NCBI RefSeq assembly: GCF_048001765.1
Contig: NZ_CP181447.1
Coordinates: 1,736,001 to 1,800,000 of the forward strand
From: Bombiscardovia asteroides_K
GTDB taxonomy: Bacteria > Actinomycetota > Actinomycetes > Actinomycetales > Bifidobacteriaceae
DNA: 64,000 nucleotides
Direction of reading: 5' to 3'
This document shows, piece after piece, positions 9,041 through 17,260 of the stretch; position 1 is the stretch's first letter, and each line of letters opens with the position of its first letter. The position numbers and the translations under genes are program-made. The notes beneath the pieces are model-generated. The model worked only from the letters and a program-made list of their open reading frames with translations. It was not told where the DNA came from and ran no database searches.

Positions 9041-9226
9041 TCAGTCTGCCTCCTCTACGTTCACCAGGTGGCGGACCTTGTCAGCCATTCCCCGGTAGAC
9101 GGGGGTGTCCTCACGCAGGACTGACTGGCCGATCTTGTGAAGGCCCAGAGACCTGACGTTCTCCTTCTGGCGGTCAGTGGCGTGAGCCACGCCCTTGACC
9201 AGGGTGATCTTGATCTGCTTGGTCAT
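9041..9226 (-). CDS. rpmD: Ribosomal protein L30
   Basis: 61 aa, typical of bacterial L30; begins MTKQIKITLVKGVAHATDRQ and contains the conserved LGLHKIGQSVLREDTP. Found on the 50S surface. The ATG at 9224-9226 overlaps the rpsE stop by one base (TGATG), suggesting coupling; a GTG one codon upstream is an alternative. Confidence 0.95.
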   Translation of the reverse strand: MTKQIKITLVKGVAHATDRQKENVRSLGLHKIGQSVLREDTPVYRGMADKVRHLVNVEEAD

Positions 9227-9987
9227 CACTCACCTGCCTTCGACTGCTCGTCAGCCTTGGCCTTGGCCTCTTCGCGCTCCTTGCGCTCGTCGGCGATGCC
9301 GGCTGCACGTGCGCGCAGGAGGGAGTCGGGGGCGACCTCCTCCAGGGGCAGACCGCGGCGTGCCGCGATCTCCTCGGGTTCCTCCAGCTGTTTCAGGGCA
9401 GCCACAGTGGCCCGCACCATGTTGACAGCCGTGGCCGATCCCATGGACTTGCTCAGGATGTCGGTGATGCCGGCGCACTCCAGGACTGCACGAACCGGAC
9501 CACCGGCGATAACGCCGGTTCCGGGGGCTGCAGGCCGCAGGAGAACCGTGCCGGCCGCATCGTGCCCGATCACTGGATGGGTGACGGTGCCCCGGATGCG
9601 GGGAACAGTGAACATGTGCTTCTTGGCGTCCAGCTGACCCTTGGAGATGGCAGCGGGGACCTCACGGGACTTGCCATAGCCAACGCCCACGGTGCCCTTG
9701 CCGTCGCCCACGACCACCAGGGCCGCGAAGCTGAAGGTTCGGCCTCCCTTGTGGACCTTGGAGACGCGGTTGATGGTAACGACCCTGTCGAGCATGTCGT
9801 CACGCTCGTCGCGATCGCGACGGCCACGACGACCATCCCTGCGGCCGTCACGGGAACCGCTCCGACGACCACCGCGACGATCATCGTTCCGGTCGTTCCG
9901 GTCCCTTCTGCCACCCTGGCTGGACTGAGCGTTTGTAGAATCTTCAGTCACCTGGGTTGTTTCCTTTGTAGTTTCGTTGTCGCTCAC
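9226..9987 (-). CDS. rpsE: Ribosomal protein S5 with an Arg/Asp-rich N-terminal extension
   Basis: Small-subunit protein important for decoding fidelity. 253 aa, longer than the 166 aa of E. coli. Residues 1-65 are a low-complexity, Arg/Asp/Gly-rich extension (GGRRDRNDRNDDRRGGRR), probably disordered and RNA-binding. The conserved domain starts at DRVVTINRVSKVHKGGR, with GYGKSREVPAAI and GGPVRAVLECAGITDIL after it. The GTG start overlaps the rplR stop by 4 nt (GTGA). Confidence 0.97.
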   Translation of the reverse strand: MSDNETTKETTQVTEDSTNAQSSQGGRRDRNDRNDDRRGGRRSGSRDGRRDGRRGRRDRDERDDMLDRVVTINRVSKVHKGGRTFSFAALVVVGDGKGTVGVGYGKSREVPAAISKGQLDAKKHMFTVPRIRGTVTHPVIGHDAAGTVLLRPAAPGTGVIAGGPVRAVLECAGITDILSKSMGSATAVNMVRATVAALKQLEEPEEIAARRGLPLEEVAPDSLLRARAAGIADERKEREEAKAKADEQSKAGE

Positions 9988-10355
9988 AGTGCCAAACCTC
10001 CCTCACGGGCGCCTTCCGCAACCGCTGCGACCCTTCCGTGGTACTTGTTGCCACCACGGTCGAAGACCACGGTGGTGATGCCGGCCTTCTTGGCCTTGGC
10101 CGCGATCTGCTCGCCCACCTTGCGGGCGGCCTCGGTCTTGGTGCCCTTGAAGGAGCCGTAGTCCGAAGCCATGGTCGACTCGCTGACCAGGGTGACGCCC
10201 CTGGTGTCGTCGACGATCTGGGCGATCATGTTGCGGTTGGTCCGAGTGACCACCAGACGGGGGCGCTCTGCCGTGCCGGAAACGTGCTTGCGCAGACGGG
10301 CATGGCGGCGCAGACGGGCGATCTTCTTGCCTTTGCCTAGTATCGAGACCGTCAT
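9984..10355 (-). CDS. rplR: Ribosomal protein L18
   Basis: Binds 5S rRNA in the central protuberance. 123 aa from the ATG at 10353-10355 (MTVSILGKGKKIARLRRHAR), which is one nt after the rplF stop. A longer frame to 10439 lies inside rplF and lacks homology, so it was rejected. The family motifs RPRLVVTRTNRNMIAQI and VVFDRGGNKYHGRV are present. Confidence 0.96.
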   Translation of the reverse strand: MTVSILGKGKKIARLRRHARLRKHVSGTAERPRLVVTRTNRNMIAQIVDDTRGVTLVSESTMASDYGSFKGTKTEAARKVGEQIAAKAKKAGITTVVFDRGGNKYHGRVAAVAEGAREGGLAL

Positions 10356-10356
10356 A

Positions 10357-10896
10357 TCACTTACCAGCCTTTCCAGCCTTGCGCAGGATGTGCTCGTCGG
10401 CGTACTTGATGCCCTTGCCCTTGTAAGGCTCGGGAGCACGCAGGGCGCGGATGTTGGCCGCAGCCTGACCGACAGCCTGCTTGTCGATGCCGGAGACGAC
10501 CACTTCGTTGGCGTTCGGCGTCTCGAAGGTTATACCCTCCGGGGGGTCGACGGTGATGGTGTGCGAGTAGCCCAGCGAGAACTCAAGGGACTTGCCCTTG
10601 GCGACCACGCGGTAACCGGTGCCGACGATCTGCAGGTGCTTGCTGTAGCCCTTGGAGACCCCTTCGACCATGGAAGCCACGATGGAGCGGCTCAGTCCGT
10701 GCTTGGCCTTGGTGGTGCGGTCCTCGTCTGCGGGGGTCATGATGATCTCATTGCCCTCGACCTTGCCGGTGATGCCCTCGGGCAGCGTGTACCCGTCGGA
10801 GCCCTTGGGGCCCTTGGCGGTGAATTCCTGGCCGTTAAAGGCCACCTCCACACCTGCCGGGACGGCGATGGGGAGCTTACCGATATGCGATGCCAT
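10357..10896 (-). CDS. rplF: Ribosomal protein L6
   Basis: 179 aa, standard length, with two L6 domains. Starts MASHIGKLPIAVPAGVEV, and the C-terminal signature RAPEPYKGKGIKYADE is present. Located near the L7/L12 stalk base and sarcin-ricin loop. 16 nt after rpsH in conserved spc order. Confidence 0.97.
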   Translation of the reverse strand: MASHIGKLPIAVPAGVEVAFNGQEFTAKGPKGSDGYTLPEGITGKVEGNEIIMTPADEDRTTKAKHGLSRSIVASMVEGVSKGYSKHLQIVGTGYRVVAKGKSLEFSLGYSHTITVDPPEGITFETPNANEVVVSGIDKQAVGQAAANIRALRAPEPYKGKGIKYADEHILRKAGKAGK

Positions 10897-10912
10897 GTTC
10901 AGCTCTCCTTTC

Positions 10913-11311
10913 TCACCATACGTAGGCGACGATTTCGCCGCCGATGCCCCTGTCGAGGCATTCCTTCTGGGTCATCAGTCCCGAGCTGGTCGAGATGATG
11001 GCGATTCCCAGCCCGCCCAAGGGCATGGGCAGGGAATCCGACTTGGCGTACCGGCGCAGGCCGGGCTTGGAAACACGCTTGATTCCCTGAATGGACTGGT
11101 GTCCATCGGGGCCATACTTGAGCGTGATCTCCAGATCCTGCCCGACGCGCGCCTCCTTGGCGCGGTAATCGGCGATGAAACCTTCGCGCTTGAGAATCTG
11201 CGCGATGTTCGCCTTGAACTTGGAGTACGGCATGTCGACTGTTTCATGCTTGGCCGCACTCGCATTACGCAGACGTGTCAGCATGTCTGCGATGGGATCT
11301 GTCATTGTCAT
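10913..11311 (-). CDS. rpsH: Ribosomal protein S8
   Basis: Primary 16S rRNA-binding protein; in E. coli S8 is also the translational repressor of the spc operon. 132 aa, starting MTMTDPIADMLTRLRNA and ending with the conserved block STSSGLMTQKECLDRGIGGE. The ATG two codons downstream is an equally possible start. An 80-nt gap separates it from rpsZ; I saw no clear S8-target mimic in it. Confidence 0.97.
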   Translation of the reverse strand: MTMTDPIADMLTRLRNASAAKHETVDMPYSKFKANIAQILKREGFIADYRAKEARVGQDLEITLKYGPDGHQSIQGIKRVSKPGLRRYAKSDSLPMPLGGLGIAIISTSSGLMTQKECLDRGIGGEIVAYVW

Positions 11312-11391
11312 GTGGGCTTATGCCCTTCCTCGCCGTGGTTTCCGCCGCCGGGCAGCAAGCTGCCGCGACCGCGGACCTTCAGCGTCGATCT

Positions 11392-11577
11392 TTACCAACT
11401 GGACTTCGTCACACCCGGCAGCTCGCCGCGATGGGCCTTCTCGCGAAGGCAGATGCGGCACAGGCCGAACTTGCGATAGACGGAATGAGGACGACCGCAG
11501 ACCTGGCAGCGCGTGTAGCCACGCACCTTGAACTTCGGCTTGCGTGCCGCCTTGTTTCTCAGAGCGGTTTTTGCCAT
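11392..11577 (-). CDS. rpsZ: Ribosomal protein S14, zinc-binding type Z
   Basis: 61 aa with a four-Cys zinc site at C24, C27, C40 and C43 (CQVC and CRIC). This is the C+ paralogue used under zinc-replete conditions; the longer C- form, if present, is elsewhere. Located between rplE (1-nt gap) and rpsH as in other Gram-positives. Confidence 0.97.
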   Translation of the reverse strand: MAKTALRNKAARKPKFKVRGYTRCQVCGRPHSVYRKFGLCRICLREKAHRGELPGVTKSSW

Positions 11578-11578
11578 A

Positions 11579-12151
11579 TCAGTTCTCCTTGAAGGGGAAG
11601 CCCAGCTGCTTGAGCAACGCCCGGGCCTCCTGATCGTTCTTGGTGGAGGTCACCACGGTGATATCCATACCACGCTGGTGATCGATCTGATCAGGATCGA
11701 TCTCGTGGAACATGGACTGCTCCGTGAGGCCGAAGTTGTAGTTGCCCTGGCCGTCGAACTGACGGTCGCTGATGCCGCGGAAGTCGCGGATGCGGGGCAG
11801 AGCCAGGGTCAGCAGACGATCCAGGAACTCCCACATGCGCACGCCGCGCAGGGTGGCGAAGGCGCCGATGGCCTGTCCCTCGCGCAGGTGGAACTGCGCC
11901 ACGGACTTCTTGGCCTTGGTGATCTTGGGCTTCTGGCCGGTGATGGCCGTCAGGTCCTTGACCGCGCCCTCAATCAGCTTGGAGTCGCGTGCCGCGGCAC
12001 CCACGCCCATTGAGACCACGACCTTCTCGATCCTGGGCACCTGCATGGGGTTGGAGAACTTGAACTCCTTCTCCAGCTCGGGGACGATGCTCTCGCGGTA
12101 CTGCTGCAGCAAACGAGGGACTGCCGGTGCTTCAACGGTGGTATCGCTCAT
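11579..12151 (-). CDS. rplE: Ribosomal protein L5
   Basis: 5S rRNA-binding protein that contacts the P-site tRNA. 190 aa. Conserved segments are VPRIEKVVVSMGVG, TGQKPKITKAKKSVAQF and the C-terminal GMDITVVTSTKNDQEARALL. A short acidic N-terminal extension precedes the domain. Overlaps rplX by 4 nt (ATGA). Confidence 0.97.
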   Translation of the reverse strand: MSDTTVEAPAVPRLLQQYRESIVPELEKEFKFSNPMQVPRIEKVVVSMGVGAAARDSKLIEGAVKDLTAITGQKPKITKAKKSVAQFHLREGQAIGAFATLRGVRMWEFLDRLLTLALPRIRDFRGISDRQFDGQGNYNFGLTEQSMFHEIDPDQIDHQRGMDITVVTSTKNDQEARALLKQLGFPFKEN

Positions 12152-12483
12152 GACAGCTCCTTGCCTGACTTCTTGGCGAAGCGGGTGCGCACGACCTTGA
12201 CCTTGCCGTCACGCGCCTCCTCCTTGATGTTCACGCCGATGCGAGTCGGCTTCTTGGTCTCCGGGTCGATGACCATCACGTTGGAACGATGGATGGGCGC
12301 CTCTGTCGGAACAATGCCCGACTCCTGACCCTGCTGAGTGGCCCGCACATGCTTCTTGACGATCTGAATACCCTCGACAATCAGACGGTCATTGGGCAGA
12401 ATCCGCAGAACCTTGCCCTCCTTGCCGCGATCCTTGCCGCGGATGACCTTGACCTGGTCGCCTGTCTTGATCTTGGCTACCAC
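12148..12483 (-). CDS. rplX: Ribosomal protein L24
   Basis: Assembly initiator of the 50S subunit. 111 aa, with the KOW motif at residues 5-30 (KTGDQVKVIRGKDRGKEGKV), then a conserved IPTEAPIHRSNVMVIDP-like segment. One nt after rplN and overlapping rplE by 4 nt. Confidence 0.97.
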   Translation of the reverse strand: MVAKIKTGDQVKVIRGKDRGKEGKVLRILPNDRLIVEGIQIVKKHVRATQQGQESGIVPTEAPIHRSNVMVIDPETKKPTRIGVNIKEEARDGKVKVVRTRFAKKSGKELS

Positions 12484-12484
12484 T

Positions 12485-12853
12485 TCAGATCACCTCCGGT
12501 GCCAGGGACACGATCTTCATGAAGCGCTTGTCGCGCAGCTCACGACCGACCGGTCCGAAGATACGAGTGCCGCGGGGTTCACGACCGGTGCCGAGGATGA
12601 CTGCCGCGTTCTCGTCGAACTTGATGTAGGAGCCGTCATGCCGACGATGCTCCTTGACCGTACGGACGACGACCGCCTTGACGACCTCGCCCTTCTTGAC
12701 CGACCCGCCGGGAATGGCATCCTTGACGGTGGCGACGATCACGTCGCCAATGCCGGCATAGCGTCGCTTCGACCCGCCGAGCACGCGGATGGCCAGAATC
12801 TCCTTGGCACCCGTGTTGTCGGCGACCTGAAGCCGCGATTCCTGCTGAATCAT
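12485..12853 (-). CDS. rplN: Ribosomal protein L14
   Basis: 122 aa, exact family length. Starts MIQQESRLQVADNTGAKE; also shows GSKRRYAGIGDVIVATVK and GTRIFGPVGRELRDK. It takes part in an intersubunit bridge. Preceded by a 79-nt gap with a stable hairpin at 12878-12918, the first sizeable gap inside the operon. Confidence 0.97.
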   Translation of the reverse strand: MIQQESRLQVADNTGAKEILAIRVLGGSKRRYAGIGDVIVATVKDAIPGGSVKKGEVVKAVVVRTVKEHRRHDGSYIKFDENAAVILGTGREPRGTRIFGPVGRELRDKRFMKIVSLAPEVI

Positions 12854-12877
12854 TGATTCTCCTTAGCCGCGCTGGTT

Positions 12878-12918
12878 CTCCGCAGACACCCCGCGCCAGG
12901 GCGGGATGAAATGCGGAG
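12878..12918 (-). other. Hairpin in the rpsQ-rplN gap
   Basis: CTCCGCA pairs with TGCGGAG (12912-12918 with 12878-12884), and an inner CCCGCC/GCGGGG stem is possible. No U-tract follows. It may mark RNA processing or attenuation at the S10/spc operon junction. Confidence 0.4.
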
Positions 12919-12932
12919 CCTGGCCGAACTTG

Positions 12933-13199
12933 TTACTTGGCGCGCTCGACAATGGAGTCGAGACGCCAGCGCTTGGTCTTGCTCAGAGGACGGGTCTCCA
13001 TGATACTCACGAAGTCGCCCACATGGGCCTCGTTCTTCTCATCATGGGCCTTGACCTTGCGGTTGCTGCGGACGACCTTGCCGTACAGGGGGTGGGTCGA
13101 ACGCTGCTCCAGCTCAACGGTGATGGTCTTGTCCATCTTGTCGGACACGACGTAGCCGCTGCGAACCTTGCGGAAGTTGCGCTCCTGCTTGTCAGCCAT
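12933..13199 (-). CDS. rpsQ: Ribosomal protein S17
   Basis: 88 aa OB-fold 16S rRNA-binding protein. Conserved GYVVSDKMDKTITVELEQR and HDEKNEAHVGDFVSIMETRP. Last gene of the S10 half of the cluster, two nt after rpmC. Confidence 0.97.
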   Translation of the reverse strand: MADKQERNFRKVRSGYVVSDKMDKTITVELEQRSTHPLYGKVVRSNRKVKAHDEKNEAHVGDFVSIMETRPLSKTKRWRLDSIVERAK

Positions 13200-13201
13200 G
13201 C

Positions 13202-13465
13202 TTACTTCTCCTCAGCTTTGCTCTCGGCCTTTGCTTCGGCGGGCTCCTGGCTGATGCCCAGCTCGCGCTCACGCAGGACGGTGTACATCCTGGCGATGTC
13301 GTGCTTGACGGCCTTGAGGCGGGAGGTGTTCTCCAGCTGACCGGTGGCCGACTGGAAGCGCAGGTTGAACAGCTCTTCCTTGGACTTCTTCAGGAAATCC
13401 TCGATCTCCGCATTGGTCTTTTCATTCAGATTCTTGATGGAATACTCGGCTGTTCCTACTGACAT
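13202..13465 (-). CDS. rpmC: Ribosomal protein L29
   Basis: 87 aa with the two-helix core NEKTNAEIEDFLKKSKEELF and RLKAVKHDIARMYTVLRER, located near the peptide exit tunnel. A roughly 15-residue Ala/Glu/Lys tail follows. Its ATG overlaps the rplP stop by one base (TGATG). Confidence 0.96.
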   Translation of the reverse strand: MSVGTAEYSIKNLNEKTNAEIEDFLKKSKEELFNLRFQSATGQLENTSRLKAVKHDIARMYTVLRERELGISQEPAEAKAESKAEEK

Positions 13466-13884
13466 CAGATGTCACCGCCTTCACGTGCAATAATCCGGCA
13501 CTTCATGGGAAGCTTGTCAGTAGCGCGACGAAGGGCCTCACGGGCCACATCCTCGCTCACGCCGCCAATCTCGAAGAGCACCCGGCCGGGACGGACATTG
13601 GCCACCCAGAACTCGGGCGCACCCTTGCCGGAACCCATTCGGGATCCCAGTGCGTGCTTGGTCAGGGGGCGATCCGGGAAGACCGTGATCCAGACGCGGC
13701 CGCCACGCTTGATGTACCGGGTCATGGCGATACGGGCCGCCTCAATCTGCCGGTTGGTCAGGTAGGCAGGAGCCAGGGCCTGGATGCCGTAATCGCCGAA
13801 AGCGATCTCGTTGCCGCCCTTGGACATGCCCGAACGACCCGGACGATGCTGCTTGCGGTATTTAGTCCTCTTTGGGATAAGCAC
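13465..13884 (-). CDS. rplP: Ribosomal protein L16
   Basis: 139 aa; starts MLIPKRTKYRKQHRPGRSG and has the L16 signatures RVWITVFPDRPLTKH and GSGKGAPEFWVANVRPGRV. Helps position tRNA in the A site. Three nt after rpsC. Confidence 0.97.
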   Translation of the reverse strand: MLIPKRTKYRKQHRPGRSGMSKGGNEIAFGDYGIQALAPAYLTNRQIEAARIAMTRYIKRGGRVWITVFPDRPLTKHALGSRMGSGKGAPEFWVANVRPGRVLFEIGGVSEDVAREALRRATDKLPMKCRIIAREGGDI

Positions 13885-13887
13885 GGC

Positions 13888-14733
13888 TCACTCCTTTGCT
13901 TCGGTTGCGACGGGCGCCGAGGCGGTCTGCTCCTGAGCCGCCGCCGGCGGCGTGGCCACACCGCTGTTCTGCTTGGCTGCATCCTGCTCGCGGCGGGTGC
14001 GTCCCTCGGAGGGACGGACACCACGACGGGGACGACGATCACCGCGCCGACCGGGGCGGTTGTTCTGCTGAGCCTGCTGCTCCTCGAACTGACGCTCGGT
14101 CATATCGCCCTTGTAGATCCAGACCTTGACGCCGATGCGACCGTAAGTGGTTCTGGCCTCGAAGAAGCCGTAGTCGATCAGGGCGCGCAGAGTCTGCAGG
14201 GGCACACGGCCCTCGCGGTAGAACTCCGAACGGCTCATCTCGGCTCCGCCCAGACGACCTGACAGCTTGATTCTGATGCCCTTGGCGCCTGCGCGCATTG
14301 CATCCTGCTGAGCCTTGCGCATGGCCCGGCGGAAGGTGACGCGGTTGGTCAGCTGCTCGGCGATGCCCTGAGCCACCAGCTGGGCATCGATGGAGGCGTT
14401 CTTGACCTCGAAGATGTTCAGCTGGACCTGCTTGCCGGTGATCTTCTCCAGCTTGGCGCGCACACGCTCGGCCTCTGCTCCACGACGACCGATGACGATG
14501 CCCGGCCGGGCGGTGTGGATGTCGACGCGCACACGGTCGCGGGTCCGCTCGATGACAATCTTGGAAACGCCTGCGCGCTCCAGGTCCTTGTTCATCTCCT
14601 TGCGGATCTTGTCATCCTCAAGCACGAAGTCGCTGTAACGCTCCCCCGCCTTGTTGGAGTCGGAGTACCACTTGCTGCGGTGCTCCTCGGTGATGCCGAG
14701 TCGGTACCCAAACGGGTTGATCTTCTGCCCCAT
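13888..14733 (-). CDS. rpsC: Ribosomal protein S3 with a long disordered tail
   Basis: 281 aa. The KH domain has the motif GIVIGRRGAEAERVRAKLE, and the C-terminal domain has GVKVWIYKGDMTERQ. After about residue 215 comes a tail of roughly 65 residues rich in Arg, Gln and Ala (RPGRRGDRRPRRGVRPSEGR) that E. coli S3 lacks; similar tails are common in actinobacteria. Its ATG overlaps the rplV stop (TAATG). Confidence 0.97.
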   Translation of the reverse strand: MGQKINPFGYRLGITEEHRSKWYSDSNKAGERYSDFVLEDDKIRKEMNKDLERAGVSKIVIERTRDRVRVDIHTARPGIVIGRRGAEAERVRAKLEKITGKQVQLNIFEVKNASIDAQLVAQGIAEQLTNRVTFRRAMRKAQQDAMRAGAKGIRIKLSGRLGGAEMSRSEFYREGRVPLQTLRALIDYGFFEARTTYGRIGVKVWIYKGDMTERQFEEQQAQQNNRPGRRGDRRPRRGVRPSEGRTRREQDAAKQNSGVATPPAAAQEQTASAPVATEAKE

Positions 14734-15092
14734 TATCGGGCTCCTTCCTTGTCGGCCACCACGACGGTGATGTGGCTGGTCCGCTTGTTGATGCGGGCCG
14801 CACGACCCTGGGCGCGGGCGCGGAACCGCTTCAGGGTTGTTCCCTCGTCCACGTAGGTCTCACGAACCACCAGCTCGTTCTCGCGGAAGGGCTGGTTGGC
14901 CTTGTCCGCCTTGACGCGCGCGTTGGCGATGGCGCTCTCCAGGCACTTGCGGACCGGAACGGCCGCATCCTGGGGGGCGAACTTCAAAATGGTCACGGCC
15001 TCGGTCGCCTGCTTGCCTCGGATGAGGTCGACGACGCGGCGAGCCTTGCGAGGCGTCACGCGAACGTGACGTGCAATTGCCTTAGCTTCCAT
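14733..15092 (-). CDS. rplV: Ribosomal protein L22
   Basis: 119 aa; lines the exit tunnel with its beta-hairpin loop. Shows RHVRVTPRKARRVVDLIRGK, and the hairpin region RFRARAQGRAARINKRTSHI. 21 nt after rpsS. Confidence 0.97.
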   Translation of the reverse strand: MEAKAIARHVRVTPRKARRVVDLIRGKQATEAVTILKFAPQDAAVPVRKCLESAIANARVKADKANQPFRENELVVRETYVDEGTTLKRFRARAQGRAARINKRTSHITVVVADKEGAR

Positions 15093-15113
15093 GTGTCTCT
15101 ACTCTCCCTCGCC

Positions 15114-15392
15114 TCAGCGGCGTGCTTTCTTGTCGTCCTTCACGTGACCCCTGAAGGTCCTGGTGGGGGCGAACTCGCCGAGCTTGTGGCCGACCATGGC
15201 CTCGGTGACGAAGACCGGGACATGCTTGCGGCCATCGTGCACAGCGAAAGTGTGCCCGATGAAGTCCGGGGTGATCATGGAACGACGGGACCAGGTCTTG
15301 ATGACGTTCTTGGTGCCCTTCTCGTTCTGTTCGTCGACTTTTTTCTGCAAGTGGGCGTCGACGAATGGGCCCTTCTTGATGCTACGAGTCAT
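15114..15392 (-). CDS. rpsS: Ribosomal protein S19
   Basis: 92 aa, starts MTRSIKKGPFVDAHLQKKV and carries TWSRRSMITPDFIGHTFAVH and GHKLGEFAPTRTFRGHVK. Forms the S13-S19 head complex. 15 nt after rplB. Confidence 0.97.
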   Translation of the reverse strand: MTRSIKKGPFVDAHLQKKVDEQNEKGTKNVIKTWSRRSMITPDFIGHTFAVHDGRKHVPVFVTEAMVGHKLGEFAPTRTFRGHVKDDKKARR

Positions 15393-15407
15393 CTTTCCGA
15401 CACTCCC

Positions 15408-16238
15408 TTACTTGCGGTTCTTACCATTTGGACGACGACGCACGATCATCTTGTTGGAGGCCTTCTTGGGCCTGCGGGTGCGGACCTCGCCCTTGCCCCA
15501 GGGAGACACTGGCGGCTTGCCGCCACGAGTGCGTCCGCCATGCGGGTGGTCGACCGGGTTCATGGATTCACCACGGGTGATGGGCCTGCGTCCCATCCAG
15601 CGGGCACGTCCTGCCTTGCCAAGCTGGACGTTGGCGTGGTCATTGTTACCGACCTCACCCACCGTTGCTCGGCAGCGGGAGTCGACATTGCGAATCTCGC
15701 CTGAGGGCATACGCAGCTGGGCGTAGGCCCCGTCCTTGGCCACCAGCTGGACGGCAGCACCGGCCGAGCGGGCGATCTTGGCGCCGCCCAGGGGCCGCAG
15801 CTCGATGGCGTGGACGATGGTGCCGGTGGGGATGTTGCGCAGGGGCAGGTTGTTGCCGGGCTTGATGTCGGCCTGGGGACCGGTCTCGATGACGTCACCC
15901 TGCTTGATGCCCTGCGGGGCGATGATGTAGCGCTTCTCGCCGTCTGCAAAGTGCAGAAGGGCGATGCGGGCCGATCGATTGGGATCGTATTCGATCTCAG
16001 CAACCTTGGCGGGCACGCCGTCCTTATCCCAGCGACGGAAGTCGATGAGGCGGTACTGGCGCTTGTGCCCGCCGCCGCGATGGCGGCTGGTGACGCGACC
16101 ATAGGAGTTGCGTCCGCCGGTCTTGCTCAGCTTGCGAACCAGCGACTTCTCGGGCTTGGAGCGCGTGATTTCGGCGAAGTCCGAAACCGAGGCGTTGCGA
16201 CGGCCCGCGGTCGTCGGCTTGTATGTACGGATAGCCAT
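15408..16238 (-). CDS. rplB: Ribosomal protein L2
   Basis: 276 aa. Starts MAIRTYKPTTAGRRNASV; has HRGGGHKRQYRLIDFRR, and near the C-terminus the catalytic-region motif MNPVDHPHGGRTRGG with the conserved His, needed for peptidyl-transferase activity. 35 nt after rplW. Confidence 0.98.
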   Translation of the reverse strand: MAIRTYKPTTAGRRNASVSDFAEITRSKPEKSLVRKLSKTGGRNSYGRVTSRHRGGGHKRQYRLIDFRRWDKDGVPAKVAEIEYDPNRSARIALLHFADGEKRYIIAPQGIKQGDVIETGPQADIKPGNNLPLRNIPTGTIVHAIELRPLGGAKIARSAGAAVQLVAKDGAYAQLRMPSGEIRNVDSRCRATVGEVGNNDHANVQLGKAGRARWMGRRPITRGESMNPVDHPHGGRTRGGKPPVSPWGKGEVRTRRPKKASNKMIVRRRPNGKNRK

Positions 16239-16273
16239 AATCTAGTTCTTCCTTAACTTTTCTCGGCTAGCCT

Positions 16274-16576
16274 TCAGTTGTTGGTACCGAAGACATCGAT
16301 CGACTGGCCCTCGGCCACCTTGACGATGGCGCGCTTCTCGGCGGCGCGACGACCCCAGCCCGTACGGGTCCGGGTCCGCTTGCCCTGCCGATTGAGGGTG
16401 TTGACCGATGTGACCTTCACGTTGAAGATCTGCTCGATGGCCTGCTTGATGGCAACCTTGTTGGCATCAGGGTCCACCACGAATGTGTACTGGCCGCGGT
16501 CCGAGTTGGCGTAGCTCTTCTCGGAGACGACCGGGCGCAGAATGATGTCGTGTGCTGGCTTGTGAATAGCTGCCAT
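16274..16576 (-). CDS. rplW: Ribosomal protein L23
   Basis: 100 aa. Docking site at the tunnel exit for trigger factor and SRP. Conserved DIILRPVVSEKSYAN and YTFVVDPDANKVAIKQAIE. Five nt after rplD. Confidence 0.97.
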   Translation of the reverse strand: MAAIHKPAHDIILRPVVSEKSYANSDRGQYTFVVDPDANKVAIKQAIEQIFNVKVTSVNTLNRQGKRTRTRTGWGRRAAEKRAIVKVAEGQSIDVFGTNN

Positions 16577-16581
16577 GAAAA

Positions 16582-17256
16582 TCAGGCCTCCTTGACGGTC
16601 TCGGACTTGGCGCCGCCCTTGGCAGCCAGGAAGGCATCAAAGCCATCCTTGCTGAAGACGACATCCTCGGCCGTGACCACATCGTAGGTGTTGAGCTGAT
16701 CGGCGAAGAGGACATGGACGGTGGGCAGGTTCCTGACGGAGAGCCACTCGTTGATGTTCTCACGGGACAGCACGACGGTGGTGAATCTGTTGTCGACCAG
16801 GGGCAGCAGGGCTGCCTTGGCGGCCTTGGTGGACGGGGTCTCGCCAATGCCGAAGTCGACCACATGCACGCGTCCGGCGTTGACACGGTCGGACAGGACG
16901 TAGCGCAGGGCTGCGGCCTTCATCTTCTTGGGGGTGCGCTGGGAGTAGTCGCGCGGCTGCGGGCCGTGGACAATGGCGCCACCTGTCCACTGGGGAGCGC
17001 GGATGGAGCCCTGACGAGCACGTCCGGTGCCCTTCTGCTTCCAGGGCTTGCGGCCGCCGCCGGAGACGGTTGAACGGGTCTTGACCGAATGCGTGCCCTG
17101 ACGGGCCGCAGCCAGCTGGGCGACAACCACCTGGTGGATCAGCGGCACATGCGAGCGGACATCCTCCTCGGCAATGCCGAAGATCTGCTCGGGTGCGTCC
17201 ACGGTCCCGGTGTTCTTGCCCTGGGCGTCGGTGATGTTCAGAGTCAACTTAGCCAT
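16582..17256 (-). CDS. rplD: Ribosomal protein L4
   Basis: 224 aa. The tunnel-loop motif KPWKQKGTGRARQGSIRAPQ is at residues 70-89, then GGAIVHGPQPRDYS. In E. coli L4 autoregulates the S10 operon; whether that holds here cannot be seen. Four nt after rplC. Confidence 0.97.
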   Translation of the reverse strand: MAKLTLNITDAQGKNTGTVDAPEQIFGIAEEDVRSHVPLIHQVVVAQLAAARQGTHSVKTRSTVSGGGRKPWKQKGTGRARQGSIRAPQWTGGAIVHGPQPRDYSQRTPKKMKAAALRYVLSDRVNAGRVHVVDFGIGETPSTKAAKAALLPLVDNRFTTVVLSRENINEWLSVRNLPTVHVLFADQLNTYDVVTAEDVVFSKDGFDAFLAAKGGAKSETVKEA

Positions 17257-17260
17257 GGTT